Assembly: GCA_022559845.1 (NCBI GenBank) | Contig: CM040128.1 | Span: 181,580,691 to 181,644,690, forward strand | Length of the DNA stretch: 64,000 nt | Source of the DNA: Amorphophallus konjac | Taxonomy: Eukaryota > Streptophyta > Magnoliopsida > Alismatales > Araceae | Direction of reading: 5' to 3' | Part shown: in pieces, positions 9,895-22,139 of the stretch | How the letters are laid out: the number at the start of each line of letters is the position of its first letter | How positions within the stretch are numbered: the first letter of the stretch is position 1 | Position numbers and translations under genes: made by a program | Notes under the pieces: generated by a model | Databases searched by the model: none | Told to the model about the DNA's origin: nothing | What the model saw: the letters and a program-made list of their open reading frames with translations, nothing else

Positions 9895-11130
9895 AGTCAT
9901 TACTTAACCAATTAACGCCTTTCGCAGGGGCATTTATTTACAATTTGACGACTTATACAGCAGGCGTCCATTCTATATTTCTATTTTGCAGAAATTTCAA
10001 TATTCTGGAATTGTAACAAAACGCGCCTTGGACAGGGGCGTTAATTTTAAATTAACGCCCTTTGATGGGGCGTTAGTTTCATAAGAGACGACCTTGGGAA
10101 GGTCGTTAATTAACTATGGTTTTCAGGAACATGAACAGCAAAGGTATTTCACGATAATTACTTTGCAAGAAACAGAACTGGACAAGAAAAATAGCAAGAT
10201 TGAGTAGGTAGGATCATGCATAATATTAGATTCATAGTTACATAGATATTGAATTTTAAAGATGGGTATTTATTAACTATATGGAATTGACGACTCCTGG
10301 GCAGGGCGTCATAACAAGAATTAGCGCCCTAGGTAGGGTCGCTTCTTTTGAAATTTTACAAAAAACTTTTGAAACCACAATAAAACTATATGCATGCATG
10401 ACTGATGGTATTATTATGAACTTAAGCTAGTTTGGGCTACGTTCTTGAGAAAACCTACCTGATGATGATCTGGATGAAAATACGTGAAGGATGTGAAGAA
10501 AAAATGATACTCTGTTCTAAACAGAGTCTTTTGATGAAGAACCCACGTTCTTCACTTTGACAATAGAGTTACTACTTGCTGCAGACTTCCTACAGAAGAA
10601 GAAGACGATGTTGTAGACAACCTGCACAAGGAAGATGAAGGACATTAATATTCTTCATAATCCATGACAAAGGTAGACGAAGAAGAACCACCTGTTCTTC
10701 ACGTACAGCCGCAGCAGAACGGTTCGCTAAAAAAATAGCGAACAGGTTCGATTAGAAAGGTATTTATAGGATTTCAGGAATCCCAATAGAGTTAGAATTC
10801 GATTGGAACTCTAGTTTCCTTGATAGAGTCCTTACCATAATCAATCGAACACGTAGCAATCCTAAAACTTACCCTGGATAGTCTCCTGGTTCGAATGGAA
10901 CACAAGTGCAATTAACGCCTTAGGTTAGGGCGTGCATTTTAATTGACGTCTTGACCTGTACCGTTTCTTTTGTAATTCGCGCCCAAGAAGAGGGCATTTT
11001 TTTCTCTTTCCTTTTATTCGTTTTGGCCGTTTTGAAATTTGACGACCTTTGGTATAGGCGTCACTTTTTGAATTAACGCCTCAGGTGAAGGCGTTTCTTA
11101 TTTAAATCGCGCCTTGTTGAGAGGCGTTAC
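9895..11130 (-). repeat. Series of AACGCC...GGCGTT inverted repeats in the solo LTR
   Basis: At least eight units with GC-rich arms lie in AT-rich surroundings. Examples are TAACGCCC/GGGCGTTA at 10053-10075 (8-bp arms, 7-base loop), ACGACCTT/AAGGTCGT at 10088-10106 (8-bp arms, 3-base loop) and AACGCCT/AGGCGTT at 11075-11095. The arms differ between units but stay complementary. They lie upstream of the minus-strand TATA box. Confidence 0.75.
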
Positions 11131-11224
11131 TTACTTTTGACTTATTATTTATTCATTTTGGTTCTTATCATTTACTTACTTAATTTTTCTTGAAATCTTC
11201 TTTTATTTTACCAGGGTTGCTACA

Positions 11225-13754
11225 TTGATCTTCGTTCTGGTTACCACCAATTGAAGATCAAAGAAGAAGACATTCATAAAACTGCATTCCGAAGTAGGTA
11301 TGGGCATTACGAATTTACTGTTATGCTTTTCGGACTAACAAATGCCCCCGCAGCTTTTATGCAGTTAATGAACAGCATATTCAGGCCCTATTTAGACCAA
11401 TTTATTGTGGTCTTTATTGATGATATTTTAATCTATTCAAAGACCAAAGAGGATCATGAAGAACACCTCAAGAAGGCATTACAGATATTAAGGAGAAACA
11501 AGTTATATGCCAAATTCAGCAAATGTGAGTTTTGGCTCGAGGAAGTATCCTTCTTAGGCCATATCATTTCGAAGAACGGAATTGCTGTTGACCCATCAAA
11601 GGTCGAAGCCATGAAGAACTGGGAACAACCCACAAATGTAACTGAGATACGGAGCTTCTTGGGTCTAGCTGGTTACTATTGGCGTTTTATAAAGGACTTC
11701 TCCAAAATTGCTGTTCCCCTGACCAGGTTAACCCGCAAGGAAGTGCCTTATGAGTGGAAGGAAGACTGTGAAAAGAATTTCCAAACTTTGAAGGATCTCT
11801 TGACCACTGCTCCAGTCTTATCATTACCAATGGAAGGAGAAAAATACGAGGTATATACCGATGCTTCTGGTATTGGTCTCGGATGTGTATTAATGCAGAA
11901 TGGGAGAGTCATTGCATACTCTTCCCGACAATTGAAGAAACATGAAGAGAACTACCCAGTTCACGACTTAGAACTGGCCGCAGTAGTATTCACTTTAAAG
12001 ATCTGGAGGCACTATCTCTACGGAGAATAATTCACTGTGTACTCCGATCATAAAAGCCTAAAGTACTTATTCTCCCAAAAGGAGCTGAACATGCGGCAAA
12101 GGAGTTGGCTCGAGTATCTCAAGGATTTCAACTTTACTATACAGTACCATCCTGGTAAGGGTAATTCCGTAGCTGATGCCCTTAGTCGAAAGCCGAGAAC
12201 AATATTGGCCAACTGCATGATACAAGAATGGAAACTGCTGGAGAAATTCTCTGAGCTTGATATCAGCACAGATGAGAAGAACATGTGTATTATTCTATCT
12301 CATATGAGCCTACATCCAGATTTGCTACCTGAAATCAAGAAGTTACAAGAAGAGGATCCCTCGCTAGTGGAGATAAAAAGCAAGCTGGACGAGAGACTGG
12401 ATTTCAAGCTGGCACCTGATGGCAGATTACTATTTCATGCACGGACATGTGTGCCCGACTATCCCGAATTGAAGAAGAAGATTCTTAAAGAAGAAGATTC
12501 TTGAAGAAGCTCATAGATCGAGGTACACAATCCACCGTGGAACTACTAAGATTTACCAAGACTTGAAAAGAACTTTCTGGTGGTCTAACATGAAAAGGGA
12601 GGTAGCAGATTTTGTCTCGTTGCCTCACATGCCAACAAGTGAAGGCGGAACATCAAAAACCTGCCGGAAGGCTACATCCGCTGGATATTCCCAAGTGGAA
12701 GTGGGAAGACATTGGCATGGACTTTATCATGGGTTTGCCCAAGTCTAGGGGCGAATATGATGGAATTTGGGTAATTATCGATCGGTTAACTAAATCGGCC
12801 CATTTCTTACCCATCAAAAGTCGATGGTCAGTCGACGTACTTGCTGCCCTATATATTAAGGAGATGGTTAGATTGCATGGAGTTCCCGTCTCGATCGTAT
12901 CTGACCGAGACCCACGCTTCACCTCTCATTTTTGGAAGGGTCTACAACACTCTCTAGGGACGAAACTTAATTTCAGCACTGCTTTCCATTCCCAGACAGA
13001 TGGTCAGACTGAAAGGACAAATCAAGTTGTTGAAGATATGTTAAGGGCATGTATTATAGATTTCGGTGGAAGCTGGCATGACCACTTACCACTAGTCGAA
13101 TTTGCATATAATAACAGCTATCAAGCCAGTATTCAAATGGCTCCTTTCGAGGTGCTTTATGGCAGGAGTTGTCGTTCTCCAATATGCTGGGAAGAAGTCG
13201 GTGAAAGACAAATTCTAGGCCCAGATATGGTTAGAGATTCGACTGAGAAGAAACACCTTATCAGAGAGAGACTTAAGGTAGCTCAGTGCAGGCAAAAATC
13301 TTATGCTGATAATAGAAGGAGAGATTTGGAATTTCAAGCGGGTGACCATGTATTTCTCAAGGTATCTCCCGGCCGAGGTATTAGAAGATTCGATGTTAAG
13401 GGCAAGCTTACACCAAGGTTTATCGGTCCATTTGAAGTATTGGAAGGAGTGGACGAGGTGGCTTACCGCATTGCCTTACCTCATGAACTCTCGGAAGTGC
13501 ACAATGTATTTCATATATCTATGCTGAAGAAATATGTGCACGACCCTTCTCACGTCATCAATCATGCTGAATTGGTGATTCAAAGGGATCTTACTTATGA
13601 ACAAAGGCCGATGCAGATCCTCGACCGCGAAGTTCGAGTTCTAAGGAGCAAGACGATCCCTATGGTAAAAATCTAATGGAATCGATGCTCGGAGAAAGAA
13701 GTAACTTGGGAGACCGAGGAATCTATGAAGAGAAGATACCCAAAGCTATTTTAG
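11225..13754 (+). pseudogene. gag-pol: Tekay-plus reverse transcriptase, RNase H and integrase (part 2, after the solo LTR)
   Basis: This continues the polyprotein after the solo LTR. Reverse transcriptase runs to about 11700 with the catalytic FIDDIL motif at about 11413-11433. RNase H follows ([11 protein letters not shown] at about 11850). The integrase has its zinc-binding region near 12520-12650 and core motifs MDFIMGLPKS and SDRDPRFTS with the distal E in QTERTNQ. A C-terminal extension ends in a Tekay-type chromodomain-like segment. Defects are TAA at 12028, a 16-bp tandem duplication at 12475-12502 that shifts the frame, a second net frameshift near 12612, and TAA at 13674. The natural end is TAG at 13752-13754. 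The element is therefore not autonomous now, although its LTRs are little diverged. Confidence 0.93.
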
Positions 13755-13840
13755 TCGCAAGTATCTTATACTTTCTCCAGTATCCTTATGTAGTTGAATT
13801 TACCCTTATACAATTGAATTTGGGGACCAAATTCTTTTAA

Positions 13841-13851
13841 GTAGGGGAGGG
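13841..13851 (+). other. Polypurine tract of Tekay-plus
   Basis: GTAGGGGAGGG lies immediately before the 3' LTR start TGTAGCACC. This is the standard position for priming plus-strand DNA synthesis. Confidence 0.88.
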
Positions 13852-13941
13852 TGTAGCACCCCGTATAAAAAAAATAAAAAAAAATTATTATTATTATTAA
13901 TATTTTTTTAAAAAAAATATTAGATAAACTCTTTAGGAAGT

Positions 13942-14265
13942 TTATGTAAGAAGTGGGAACACGAAGTTATCATATGTAAAGAATTATTCACTTAACAAGT
14001 GGCTTCCTAGTGTAGTTGGTTAAGTAACTTGTCTTTCAACCCAATGACCAAGGTTCAAATCCTAGCATCCACCATTTACGTTTTTTGCCAAATAATTATA
14101 TGTTATTATGTAAGAAGTAGGAACACGAAGTTATCATATGTAAAGATTATTCACTTAACAAGTGGCTTCTTAGTGTAGTTGGTTAAGTAACTTGCCTTTC
14201 AACCCAATGACCAGGGTTTAAATCCTAGCATCCACCATTTACGTTTTGTGCCAAATAATTATATA
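13942..14265 (+). repeat. Tandem tRNA-like duplication in the Tekay-plus 3' LTR
   Basis: It matches 2921-3244 with the same 164-bp period (copies from 13942 and 14106) and the same A-box and B-box words, with a few substitutions. Confidence 0.65.
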
Positions 14266-15784
14266 CGATAGGCTAGCAATACAAGACCCCCCCTCCAGGC
14301 TTGTGATTTTTTTGACAAAACTGCGTTGGCATCTGTCCTTTTCATACGTAAATAGTGCCATGAATAGTATTACTTTTTATTTAAAAAGAATTTTTCAAAA
14401 AAATTATATGTAAAAATAGAGAAAAATATAAGGATCTTATCCATGAAATTTCATTAACTAACTCCATCAAATTTTAAAGATAAAAATCATGAAAGTTAAG
14501 TGGGAAGTTTAAAATAAATAAACCACCCTCTCATAGGAGCTACAATCCACCAGACAACCTTTCGATTTCCTTATCCCCAACAGCCTGTATAAGCTGGCAT
14601 CCCACTGAGATCCGATTTTCACGGATCTTGTTTCCCCTCTTGTCAACTCAAACCTTATATTATACTCCTAACGAAGCAAACCTTCGTTGGCTAGAAGGCT
14701 TGCTGTTGAGAAGGGGAGACACTTCTGAAAGGTTGCAGAGAAGGGAAGAGTTGCTTCTTCCATTTGCTACAACTACTACCACTTCACAGAGGTAGGTGTT
14801 CTCAACTTTTAACTAAACTAGTAGCTAATCTAGGATGATTAGTCTAGGCATTTAGTCTTAGGCTCATTTTCATGCGATATTTAGTGTTTATAAAGTATGT
14901 GTTAGCTTAAATCTAGGATGATTAGCATGTATTAACTTCATACCTAAGATAATTAGCATGTATTAGCTTTATATCCAGAATAATTAGCATGTATTAGCAA
15001 GTATTAGTCTCATACCTAGAATAATTAGTATGTGTTAGCTTAAATCTAGGACGATTAGCATGTATTAGCTTCATACCTAAGATAATTAGCATGTATTAGC
15101 CTTATACCCAGAATAACTAGCATGTATTAGCAAGTAGTAGTCTCATACCTAGAATAATTAGCATGTGTTGGCCTAAATCTAAGATGATTAGCGTGTATTA
15201 GTTTCATACCCAAAATAATTAGCAAGTATTAGTCTCATACCTAGAATAATTAGCATGTGTTAGCTTAAATCTAGGATGATTAGCATGTATTAGCCTCGAA
15301 CCTAAGATAATTAGTATATAGTAGTCTTATACCCAAGATGATTAGCATTGATTAGCATGTATTAGCTTCAATCTAGGGTAGTTGACATGTATTAGCTTCA
15401 TATCCATACGATATATCCGTCTAACGCAAGTTTTATCGTGTTTTTACGTAACTTATTAGTTTAACTAACCTGTTAACATACCTAATTAACATGTTAGTTG
15501 ATCTACTAACTAATTAGCATACCTAATTAATCTGTTAGGTAGCCTATCTAGAAACCTTGTCTCCATTTAGTTCCTTTAAAAATGAAAACTTGTATGATAC
15601 GTCATGTTAAAAATCTGATATTTAAGCAACTAAAGTATGAAACGAGTGCATAAATAAAGATATATAATCCTTACAATTTTCTCTATCTATCCATGTCATC
15701 AGTTTTACCTAAATAAACTTAAATAAAATGTTAATACCCTAGCTTAATCAAAGATTAATACCTTAAGCCATTTTGAGCAGATTT

Positions 15785-16145
15785 GAACTGCAGAGCCGAC
15801 CCTGCCAGTTCACCGCATTGACGCGATGAACGGCAGAGTCGACCCTGCTTGCTGACAGGGTCGACCCTGCCTGTTCACCGCGTTGACGCAATGAACGGCA
15901 GAGTCGACCCTACCTGTTGACAGGGTCGACCCTGCCAACAGCCTGTTCACCGCATTGACGCAGTGAACGGCAGAGTCGACCCTGCCTGTTGACAGGGTCG
16001 ACCCTGCCTGTTGACAGGGTCGACCCTGGCTGTTCACCGCGTTGACGCGATGAACTACAGAGTCGACCCTGCCTGTTCACAGGGTCGACCCAGCCTGTTC
16101 GCAGGGTTGACGCGATGAACTGCAGGGTTGACGCGATGAACTGCT
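15785..16145 (+). repeat. GTCGAC palindrome array in the Tekay-plus 3' LTR
   Basis: It corresponds to 4785-5095 but is longer by part of a repeat unit. Palindromic GGGTCGACCC cores recur, alternating with GTTGACGC words. Confidence 0.8.
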
Positions 16146-18120
16146 AAGTCAACACAACTGGCTCATTGCGTTAACCTGATCATTAGGCTTTCACTTTTTC
16201 CATCTCCACTGATAGATGGCAACCTGAGAGGTGATATTTAACTCCTGACAGGGTCCTCTAAACCCTGTATAATTCCCAAGAAGGGCATCCCACAGTGAGG
16301 GTGTCGTTTCTAAAATTGTTAGGTGGCCCATAAGACACCTCTCCTATCTAGTTTTTTTTTCGTGTATCAAACGTTACTGGTTTCCACTCCTAATTCATCC
16401 CTACACATCAATGCGCCCTTGGATTCCATTCCATAATTCTACCTTATATATCATACTGGTCAAACCTTGAAATTCCATATTAGCTATAAATGAGAGTGGA
16501 TGTCGACAGACATGATTAATGCTGTGTATATAGGGCCCGATCTGGTCCTGGGAGGAGCACCCGAAGGTACTTGTGCCCATGGGAGTTTATTGACCACGGT
16601 GTTTGGCATTGCGCCGGAGTACTTACTTGCTAGGCTTTAGACATTCCACTCATTCTCGTGATATTACTTGATTGATTTGACTTGAGATCCGCAGAAGGGT
16701 AAAGTTTTGCTTGAATGAAATTGATAAATAGCCAATTCCAATTTTACATGCTTGAATTTATATTACTTTCTATTACTTGCTTGACATGAGTTCTTACTCT
16801 CTTGGAAAGATTTCCTTAATTCCAGTTATTACTTGCTTGAATCTCTTGCTATTGCTGCATTGAAGTTGGAATCCTTATACTCTCACTTGTTATTCCTTCA
16901 CTGCTCTTATTGATTTTTACAATCCTTGATTTCTACTCATCTATATGCATAGTTTTACTGACATTAATTGAACTTGTAAACCACTTAAAGCCTGTTAAAT
17001 CCTGAGATGTAATTCCTACTGAGTGATTCGCTCATCTAGTTGTTTTCTAATATTTTCAGGTAAATTGGATGCCAACCAACACTCGGAAGGGAATGAGACT
17101 GAGTGATGAGTGTTAGAGTGAAGTTATCAAATTGTCATGTCCCTTTTGTTATTGTATTAGTTCACTTATGTCAGTTGTATCAATTCATCTATGTCATTTG
17201 TATTAGTCAACTTGATTAGAACTGCTCAAGATTTGAAGCCTAGTCGTTGGACTCTGGGAACACATGTAATTATCCTTTGATTAAATTGTGACAATTGTCA
17301 GCTCATACTATTTGTATTAAATTTTGAGTTAAATCGTAGTTATTTGCGCACTCTGATATTTACATGATTGACGCGATCTATATAGACGCGTCACGCCTCC
17401 GGGTAATCTTCGCGCTCGGGGCGTGACACGACTAACTGACGGTACACCAAAACTAAAACCCATCACTTGGTATCCGTTCCATCTGGGTGGTGGTCGCTAT
17501 CCAAGTTTCGTGAAAAATGTTAGAATTGCAACTTTATGAGCGAATCGCTTAGTAGGAATTACATCTCAAGTTCTAACAATCTTTAAGTCAATTACAAGTT
17601 CATGCGGCATAATGATGCATGTTGGATCGAGCAAGAATATCAAGAATTGTATCAAGAAAGTATCACATGATTTTTGATAAGATGTATCAACAAGGAACTA
17701 GCAAGTAATTTACAAGTAATTGCACAAGTATTTCTAATAAATCAGTATTCATGCAAGTCTTTCCAAGAATTCAACATTCGAGCAAGTCCTTCCAAGAAGG
17801 GGATAGTCAATATTCAAGCAAATAATCTCAAGCTTATGTAATATCAAGTAGTACAATGGAATTGGCTAGTTCATTTATTCCATTCAAGCAAGTAATTGCC
17901 CTTTTTCGGGCCAAGTAATTCATGTCAAACAAGTAAAGCATGTCACGAGAGAGTGAGTGGGAATGTCTCAAGTCAAGTCAAGCAAGTACTTCGGTGCAAT
18001 GCTAAACACCATGGTCAACAAACTGCCATGGGCACAAGTACCTTTGGGTGCTCCTCCTAGGACCAGACCGGGCCCTATATGCACATCATTTCATGTATAC
18101 TTTTACACATCCACTCTCAG

Positions 18121-18127
18121 TTATATA
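18121..18127 (-). promoter_or_regulatory. Candidate TATA box of the Tekay-minus LTR
   Basis: TATATAA on the minus strand follows TTGGC, in the same block as the Tekay-plus TATA box. Confidence 0.55.
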
Positions 18128-18529
18128 GCCAATATAGAATTTCAAGAAGTTTACACATTGTAGGAACATAAGGTAGATTTCCAGGAATAGAGTTCAAGGA
18201 CATCTCAAGTGTAAATGATGAATTATGACCATCTACTTAAAATACATCACACATAGGTCACATAGGCAAATCAGGGTCAAGGAGGTGTGTTGCATCCCTA
18301 AGATTTTGATGAGGTCAAACACCATAAGTCAATCATCATTGGTCTAACATCTTATGTCAATCATCATTTGATATGTATAAACACAAGTCAATGCAAGAAA
18401 GTCAACAGTCAATGCCAACAAGTCAACATCACTAGTCAAATGTGAGTAAGCCTCTGACAGGTAAAGACAATGCTCCTCCTAGTCTGATACATGTTCAGGT
18501 CAGATGTCTCAGACTTCCATTTTGTGCAT

Positions 18530-20650
18530 TTCAAGGTCGATGCTAGTTTCTGTGCATGCATGTTGAGGTCGATGCTAGTTACTGTGCATGCATGTTGAGG
18601 TTGATGCTAGTAGGGTATCATGTATATCAATGTCAGTGTTACCTTGCATTAAGTCTGTGTTACCTTACATTAGGTCTATGTTAGTCAATGTTTTCATGTA
18701 TATCCAGGTCTATGTTACCTTGCATTTGGTCTGTGTTAGTCTGTGTTACCTTGCATTAGGTCTGTGTTAGTCAATGTTTTCATGTATATCAAGGTCTGTG
18801 TTACCTTACATTAGGTCTGTGTTAGTATGTGTTACCTTGCATTAGGTCTGTGTTAGTCAATATTTTCATGTATATCAAGGTATGTGTTACCTTGCATTAG
18901 GTCTGTGTTAGTTTTTGCTACCTTGAGTTGGTCTGCATATAGGGTCGATGCTAGTCTGTGCTACCTTGAGTTGGTCTGCATATAGGGTCGATGCTAGTCT
19001 GTGCTACCTTGAGTTGGTCTGCATATAGGGTCTATGTTAGTAGTGTATCATGTATATCAAGGTCTATGTTACCTTGTGTTGGTCTGCATATAGGGTCTAT
19101 GTTAGTAGTGTATCATGCATATCAAAGTCTATGTTACCTTGTGTTGGTCTGTATATAGCGTCTATGTTAGTAGTGTATCATGCATATCAAGGTCTATGCT
19201 ACCTTGTGTTGGTCTGCATATAGGGTCTATGTTAGTAGTGTATCATGCATATCAAGGTCTATGTTATCTTGTATTGGTCTGCATATAGGGTCTATGTTAG
19301 TAGTCTATCATGCATATCAAGGTCTATGCTACCTTGTGTTGGTCTGCATATAGGCCATCCGGCATATAGAAGGTCAGTGCATGTTCTTAAAGTCAGTGTA
19401 GGTTCATATGATAAGTCCGTGCATGTTTTTTTATCTTATACACATATAGGTCTGTGCATGCTTTATATGCTCACACATAAGGTCTGTGCACACCTTGTGT
19501 GACTGCACACAAGGTCCGTGCATGCTTTGGTTTCTATGCCTCAAGGTCTGTGCTAGTTTAGGCTAGATGCATACCAAGGTCCGTGCATGTTTAAGGTCCG
19601 TGCATGTTTACCTTAAGGTCTGTGATAGTTTAGGCTAGATGCATACAAAGGTCCGTGCATGTTTAAAGTCCGTGCATGTTTGCTAGATGCATACCAAGGT
19701 CCGTGCATGTTTAAGGTCTGTGCATGTTTAAGTTCCGTGCATGTTTGCTAGATGCATACCAAGGTACGTGGATGTTTGCTAGATGCATACCACTGCTAGA
19801 TGCATACCAAGGTCCGTGCATGTTTAAGGTCCGTGCATGTTTGCTAGATGCATACCAAGGTCCGTGCATGTTTGCTAGATGCAGACCAAGGTCCGTGCAT
19901 GTTTAAGGTCCGTGCATGTTTGCTAGATACATACCAAGGTCCGTGCATGTTTGCTAGATGCATATCAAGGTCCGTGCATGTTTAAGGTCCGTGCATGTTT
20001 TTGTCTCATACACATATAGGTCCGTGCATGTTCTTATATGCTTCCACATAAGGTCTGTGCACACCCTGTGTGACTGCACACAAGGTTCGTGCATGTTTAA
20101 GGTCCGTGCATGTTTTTATATGCTCGCACATAAGGTCTGTGCATGTTTAAGATCCGTGCATGTTCTTATATGCTCGCAGATAAGTTCTGTGCACGTTTAA
20201 GGTCCGTGCATGTTCTTATATGCTCGCACATAAGGTCTGTGCACGTTTAAGGTATGTGCATGTTCTTATATACTCGCACATAAGGTCTGTGCACGTTTAA
20301 GGTCCGTGCATGTTCTTATATGCTCGCACAAAAGGTATGTGCCCGTTTAAGGTCCGTGCATATTCTTATATACTCGCACATAAGGTCTATGCACGTTTAA
20401 GGTCCGTGCATGTTTTTGGGTCTATGCATAATGAAGTCTGTGCAGGTTTTCAAATTTGCAAAGCATGAAGTCTGAGCATCTTCACATAAGGTTGGTGCAC
20501 ATGTCCATGAGTGTACGCAAAGGTCTAAGCTATGTGCATTTGAAGTCTGAGCACATTCATACAAGTCTAGCAGATGTGTATTTTTAAGTCTAAGCACATT
20601 CACATGTCTGAGCATGTTTTCATATCCAAGCGTACATTAGGTCTGTGCAT
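18530..20650 (-). repeat. 2.1-kb minisatellite in the Tekay-minus LTR
   Basis: Two repeat zones are present. From about 18530 to 19370 the unit contains GGTCTGTGTTACCTTGCAT and ATCATGTATATCAAGG words. From about 19370 to 20650 the unit is AAGGTCCGTGCATGTTT with GCTAGATGCATACC or TTATATGCTCGCACAT inserts. A perfect hairpin ACCTTGTGTG/CACACAAGGT with a 4-base loop lies at 19492-19515, with a near copy at about 20070. The array sits upstream of the LTR TATA box, where Tekay-plus has its unrelated ATTAGCATG array. Confidence 0.88.
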
Positions 20651-21432
20651 CTTTTCCAAAGTGGCATGCTATAGTCGGTACATGTTTTAATTGTTGATAC
20701 TAATTACGTAACTTACTGTTCATGATTTATAAAATATTCACAGAATCAGGAAGTAGAGATATGGCTGGACATGGACAAATAGCCAGATGGCAAGATCATG
20801 CTCATACAATATTTTTAATATTTAATTTCATAGATATGATTTTTTTTAAACATGGGGTAATTTACAGGAATTAAAATGGAACAACACAAGGAATCCAGGT
20901 GATACGTAACTACCCTATTCATACATGTCACCCTATTTAACTACTAATTAGGCCACATCTTGAGAACACCTACCTTTTTGATGTAAACATGTAGAAGGGA
21001 TAATAAGAAAACCAGTCTTCTCTGCAACGATCCAACATCAGGAAGAAGCACGTAGGAAGAAGATCTACCTTCAGGTATGTTCCTATAAGGACCCTATTTT
21101 AAAGGGTATGGGATAGTTATAGTGTAACATCCCGGATCCTTAATGGGTCTTGTCGGATCTTTATTAGGCCTTTCGGATCCTTTTTGGAGAGTTTCGGATC
21201 GCTTTTGTAGCTCCCGACTTGAGTTTTACGATCCGTGTGGGTTTTTCTCTCGTACTAGTTACGGAACCCTACGATGTGTTTATTTCTCAGTTCATCGACT
21301 CGAGGATGTTACAGCTGCGATGTACTCTTCGCGCGGATCATTTCGGCTATTTTTACATATTTTTTTGAATTAGTGGATTTTTGGCTCAAATATCAGATTT
21401 TCAAAAATTAAGAAAATTTCCTAATTTCTTTC

Positions 21433-21439
21433 TATAAAT
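21433..21439 (+). promoter_or_regulatory. TATA box of the LARD-A 5' LTR
   Basis: TATAAAT in CTTTCTATAAATTCAACTCC, identical in the 3' LTR (27225-27231). A CT-rich start-site-like stretch follows. Confidence 0.65.
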
Positions 21440-22139
21440 TCAACTCCACTATCTCTCCTGCTCATTTTCAACCTCACATTCTCTCACTCTGTTCTCTCCC
21501 GTCTCTCGACCGTTCGACGCGGGGCGCACGACCATGGAGAGCTGACCGAGGCGTGGACGTGCTGGGGTGATCGGTTCGCAGGTTGGAGCAGCGGTTTGAG
21601 CGTGGTGGGCGCGATCCCACGGTGGATTCCGAGAAGGCGTCGTTCGTGTTCCTGGCGATTTTTGGCATTGTTTAGTCACCTCGGCGCATGGTTTCTTCGG
21701 TGGAGGTAGGGAGATAGATCACCACTTCCTCCTACACGTTTTCCCTGCCATTGCACGTCGTTTGGTGCGAAAACGGCTAAGATTGGGCTCGTTTAGCTTA
21801 AACCAGGGTTTCGTGGGTTTCGAAGGGTTCGTCAGAAAACGGCGACGATTTGTAGATCAGTTACTGTCAATGGACTCCCTGGAACGTCAGCGTTCCATAG
21901 TCACTGATTTCATCTCGATTGGTGGTCCCATTTGACCGGTAGGGCTCCAGGAAGTCCGAAAACCCTTTTTGGGTGATTTCGTTAGAATCACCCATTTCTT
22001 GCAATTCGTGCGTCGTTTTGACTCCGGTCGGAGTATATGTGATTGCCAGTGGGTCCAAGGCTGTATCCCCTTCGTCTCGGAATGAACGGGGAATGGAAAG
22101 GCCTCCGTCGGGTCGATCCCACGGTTTGCTCGCCGTCAC

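Larger units (their letters stand above)
8471..11224 (-). mobile_element. Solo LTR of a Tekay-like element, minus orientation, inside the Tekay-plus RT
   Basis: The plus strand starts TGTCACGCCC and ends GTTGCTACA, so read on the minus strand it is TG...CA. TTGAT at 8466-8470 and 11225-11229 is a 5-bp target duplication. Removing one copy plus the LTR rejoins the RT frame exactly (FSKID / LRSGYHQ). No internal domain or second LTR is present, so unequal recombination between the two LTRs of a full element is the usual explanation. The U5 end (CTTCCGCGCTCGGGGCGTGACA, minus strand) matches the Tekay-plus LTR end, while the 5' end differs. It is 2754 bp and contains a TATA box, an (AT)n run and an inverted-repeat series. 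Confidence 0.95.
2834..17428 (+). mobile_element. Tekay-plus: complete Ty3/gypsy (Tekay/Del-like) element with long LTRs
   Basis: LTRs at 2834-6369 and 13852-17428 start TGTAGCACC and end GCGTGACA. A 5-bp target duplication CGACT is present at 2829-2833 and 17429-17433. Primer-binding site, gag, protease, reverse transcriptase, RNase H, integrase and polypurine tract occur in the usual Ty3/gypsy order. The C-terminal integrase extension ends with the SKTIPMVKI type of motif typical of the Tekay/Del lineage, and the long LTRs agree. In 340 bp (3441-3780 against the 3' LTR) I count three differences, all transitions, so insertion is fairly recent. The element lies inside the 5' LTR of Tekay-minus, and its own pol is split by a solo LTR at 8471-11224. 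Confidence 0.95.
13852..17428 (+). repeat. Tekay-plus 3' LTR (3577 bp)
   Basis: Same order as the 5' LTR: tRNA-like duplication (13942-14265), ATTAGCATG minisatellite (about 14820-15400), GTCGAC array (about 15785-16145), TATA box (16485-16491), U5 and the end GCGTGACA. It is followed by TSD CGACT at 17429-17433. It is 41 bp longer than the 5' LTR, mainly through copy differences in the repeat arrays. Confidence 0.95.
17434..21122 (-). repeat. Tekay-minus 5' LTR, piece 2 of 3
   Basis: It continues piece 1 after removal of Tekay-plus and one CGACT copy. Blocks shared with the Tekay-plus LTR in reverse include GAGCGAATCGCTTAGTAGGAA at about 17539 and the CCATGGGCACAAGTACC to GGGCCC region at about 18020-18075. 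A TATA box lies at 18121-18127. The LARD-A insertion at 21123 cuts the piece, and it resumes at 30777. Apart from the repeats at 18530-20650 and AT-rich DNA up to 21122, I see nothing else in it. Confidence 0.88.

Noticed and set aside
18530..20650. CRISPR-like or satellite array
   Set aside because: Repeat units vary and there are no unique equal-length spacers. The array is bounded by LTR blocks and the genome is a plant.
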